Shown here: in pieces, positions 6,573 to 7,840 of the stretch
Numbering within the stretch: position 1 is the stretch's first letter
How the letters are laid out: each line of letters starts with the position of its first letter
From: CAYGUK01 sp964352985
GTDB lineage: Bacteria; Pseudomonadota; Gammaproteobacteria; JAHCLG01
Direction of reading: 5' to 3'
Length of the DNA: 7,840 nt
Assembly (NCBI GenBank): GCA_964352985.1
Contig: CAYGUK010000149.1
Location: 1-7,840, forward strand
Notes under the pieces: model-generated
Told to the model about the DNA's origin: nothing
The model's input: the letters and a program-made list of their open reading frames with translations, nothing else
Databases searched by the model: none
Program-made: the position numbers and the translations under genes

Positions 6573-6737
6573 ATGAGATCAGCAACAGGACAGTTATTTT
6601 CGCTACTTGCTGTTGTTTTTATGATTGTTTTTTTTATTACTAATCCCAAACCCGATACAGGTAAAGTCAAGATTAAAGTTGAACACCATATATTATTAAA
6701 CCAGATTTATAGCAGTCGTCCGGAAGCATACGCTTAA
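6573..6737 (+). CDS. Small single-span membrane protein (54 aa)
   Basis: I do not recognise the family. The ATG at 6573 has a good ribosome site, AAGGA at 6560-6564, 8 bases upstream. A GTG at 6570 is an alternative one codon earlier. Residues 7-22 (QLFSLLAVVFMIVFFI) form one hydrophobic span. A polar, Lys- and His-containing tail follows (KPDTGKVKIKVEHH and onwards), ending SSRPEAYA. A strong terminator follows 22 bases after the stop, as expected of a real gene end. The ribosome site is also the loop of GGA hairpin 6557-6569, so CsrA binding would block translation. The ORF overlaps the possible internal sRNA terminator at 6581-6620, so one of the two readings may be wrong, or the RNA is both sponge and message. 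A chance ORF is possible given its length. Confidence 0.5.
   Translation: MRSATGQLFSLLAVVFMIVFFITNPKPDTGKVKIKVEHHILLNQIYSSRPEAYA
6581..6620 (+). terminator. Possible internal terminator of the sRNA
   Basis: AGCAACAG at 6581-6588 pairs with CTGTTGTT at 6610-6617 (8 bp, one G-U). The 21-base loop contains a further AGT/ACT pairing. TTTTT at 6616-6620 and a later eight-T run (6628-6635) follow. This would give an RNA of about 360 nt, close to the length of E. coli CsrB. The large loop and the overlap with the small ORF weaken the case. Confidence 0.35.
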
Positions 6738-6759
6738 TTTTAACTCCTAACGATGATGT

Positions 6760-6786
6760 GGCAGCGTTTATTCGCTGCCTTTTTTT
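6760..6786 (+). terminator. Strong intrinsic terminator
   Basis: GGCAGCG at 6760-6766 and CGCTGCC at 6773-6779 form a perfect 7-bp GC-rich stem with loop TTTATT, followed by seven T at 6780-6786. It ends + strand transcription after the small ORF and sRNA. Its last bases overlap the stop codon of the convergent hemW gene. On the minus strand it lacks a T-tract. Confidence 0.9.
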
Positions 6787-7840
6787 AGGGTAAAAATAAA
6801 CGCATCACATCATTACTAAATCGGCGACCTGTTTCAGTTAATACTATTTTTTGATCATCAAATTGTAATAAATCCTGCTTTTTAGCTTGCTCCAAAATAG
6901 GATACAGTATTTCATAATATTCACCGGTACGTGTTTCAAATAATGTTCTTGTAATAGTTTTATTTAAACGTAGCGCATTTAACATAAATTCAAAAGGCAA
7001 ATCTTCTTTTGCTAAAATTTTTTCACCTGCAATAAATGATTTATCTTCAGCTAGAAAATCTTTTGGGTTTTTGACATTCCATTGTCGTAAAATTTTGTCT
7101 TTAAAACTTATTTTACTATGAGCACCAGCACCGATACCTAAATAATCGCCAAATTCCCAATAATTTAAATTATGACGGCAGGTGAGATCATTTTTCGCGT
7201 AGGCTGAAATTTCATATTGCTGAAATTTATTTTTAGTTAATAAATTTTTGCCTTCATCCTCCATTTGCCAAATAATTTCAGCTTCAGGTAATGTGGGATT
7301 AGTATGAGAAAATAAGGTGTTTGGTTCGATGGTGAGTTGATACCAAGATAAATGTGTTGGTTGAAATGCTAAAACTTGTTTTAAATCGTCTAACGCGTCT
7401 TGTATATTTTGTTCGGGCAACCCATACATGATGTCACAATTAAAATTTATAAAGCCAGCCTGCTTTGCTTTGTCAATCGCTAATTCAACATGTTGTCTTT
7501 GATGAATGCGACCTAATATTTGTAAATATTTATTTTGCAAACTTTGTACGCCAATTGATAATCGGTTCACCCCTGCTTGGAAATATTGCTCAAAATGATC
7601 ATTATCAATTGTCCCTGGATTGGCTTCTAACGTAATTTCAATATCATTCACACATTCGAGATTAGATTTAACAAAATCAATAATGCTTTTAATCGCCCTA
7701 CCGGAAAATAAACTTGGCGTCCCACCACCAAAAAAAATTGAAATAATAGGCCTTTCTGTAATTAACGATTGTTTAGTTAAAATTTCTGAAGTTAATGAAT
7801 TGATATATTCTTTTTCAGCTAACTCGCCTTTAATCGCATG
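6785..7840 (-). CDS. hemW: HemW, heme chaperone of the radical-SAM family (N-terminus cut by window edge)
   Basis: The frame is open from base 7840 down to the stop at 6785-6787, giving 351 residues. It lines up almost end to end with E. coli HemW (378 aa): HAIKGELAEKEYI at the edge, FGGGTPSLFSG at residues 37-47, then ITLEANPGT, GVNRLSIGVQSL, LGRIH, MYGLPEQ, HLSWYQLTIEPNTLF, QQYEISAYAK, CRHNLNYW, GDYLGIGAGAHSK, and the C-terminal LTETGRRFSNDVMRLFLP. About 27 residues are missing beyond the edge. They should include the CxxxCxxC that binds the 4Fe-4S cluster. The ATG at 7649-7651 is internal and not the start. HemW binds heme and delivers it to respiratory enzymes; it was long misannotated as oxygen-independent coproporphyrinogen oxidase. 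The gene converges on the sRNA and small-ORF unit. Confidence 0.95.
   Translation of the reverse strand, partial: HAIKGELAEKEYINSLTSEILTKQSLITERPIISIFFGGGTPSLFSGRAIKSIIDFVKSNLECVNDIEITLEANPGTIDNDHFEQYFQAGVNRLSIGVQSLQNKYLQILGRIHQRQHVELAIDKAKQAGFINFNCDIMYGLPEQNIQDALDDLKQVLAFQPTHLSWYQLTIEPNTLFSHTNPTLPEAEIIWQMEDEGKNLLTKNKFQQYEISAYAKNDLTCRHNLNYWEFGDYLGIGAGAHSKISFKDKILRQWNVKNPKDFLAEDKSFIAGEKILAKEDLPFEFMLNALRLNKTITRTLFETRTGEYYEILYPILEQAKKQDLLQFDDQKIVLTETGRRFSNDVMRLFLP

Larger units (their letters stand above)
6263..6620 (+). ncRNA. CsrB/RsmZ-like CsrA-sequestering small RNA
   Basis: The + strand has 12 GGA motifs between 6348 and 6564 and a 13th at 6588, while TCC is absent from 6301 to 6600. Many GGAs are in loops of perfect small hairpins: gcaca/tgtgc (6342-6357, loop AGGAAA), agac/gtct (6364-6376, AGGAA), aggtcg/cgactt (6419-6437, AAGGAGA, one G-U), cacaa/ttgtg (6441-6454, AGGA), aagtgc/gcactt (6456-6474, ATGGAAA), tgat/gtca (6478-6492, ACAGGGA, one G-U), a 12-bp stem (6514-6543, ATGGAA) and gaca/tgtc (6557-6569, AGGAA). 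Others, such as 6454 and 6552, lie between stems. Loop-displayed GGA is the CsrA/RsmA target, and arrays of it define the CsrB/CsrC/RsmY/RsmZ RNAs, which titrate CsrA. A UvrY/LetA-type operator upstream agrees. The 5' end is estimated from the promoter. The 3' end could be near 6570, at 6620 or at 6786. The minus-strand frame opposite (6285-6515) is a shadow. Confidence 0.85.

Noticed and set aside
7460..7651. ATG at 7651 as the hemW start
   Set aside because: The frame stays open to the window edge with clear HemW sequence, including FGGGTPSLFSG, upstream of that ATG.

Overview
The window is AT-rich, with dense coding and short leaders. It looks like a gammaproteobacterium, possibly of the Legionellales or a similar host-associated lineage. 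The evidence is a HemW that lines up closely with the E. coli protein, a YdgA/DUF945 protein, a secreted DUF4185-like protein, and a GacA/UvrY/LetA-type operator in front of a CsrB/RsmZ-like RNA. The lineage is an inference; there is no rRNA or other phylogenetic marker here.

Layout: (i) 1-3185 holds two tandem + strand paralogs of about 510 residues each, of a family I do not recognise. The first runs off the left edge. (ii) 3186-3705 has no intact gene. Its minus strand carries a decayed ABC-transporter ATPase fragment (LolD/YvrO type) fused in frame to a tail of unknown origin. (iii) 3706-6094 is a two-gene + strand unit with an 8-base overlap: an exported DUF4185-like beta-propeller protein, then a membrane-anchored YdgA/DUF945 protein. 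(iv) 6095-6786 looks empty of ordinary genes but is the most interesting part. It has an 18-bp near-palindrome resembling the UvrY/LetA operator, a weak promoter, and a transcript-like stretch with 12 GGA motifs in 217 nt and no TCC. Most of these GGAs sit in the loops of small perfect hairpins. This is the signature of a CsrA/RsmA-sequestering sRNA. Just behind it is a 54-codon ORF with one membrane segment, then a strong intrinsic terminator. (v) 6785-7840 on the minus strand is hemW, cut by the right edge just after the radical-SAM cysteine motif.

How the parts may work together: a BarA/UvrY-type (LetS/LetA) system would activate the GGA-rich RNA, which would titrate CsrA. The Shine-Dalgarno sequence of the small membrane-protein ORF lies in one of the GGA hairpin loops. 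The transcript may therefore be a dual-function RNA: a CsrA sponge and also a CsrA-repressed mRNA. The RNA and its operator are well supported by sequence pattern. The dual function is a hypothesis.
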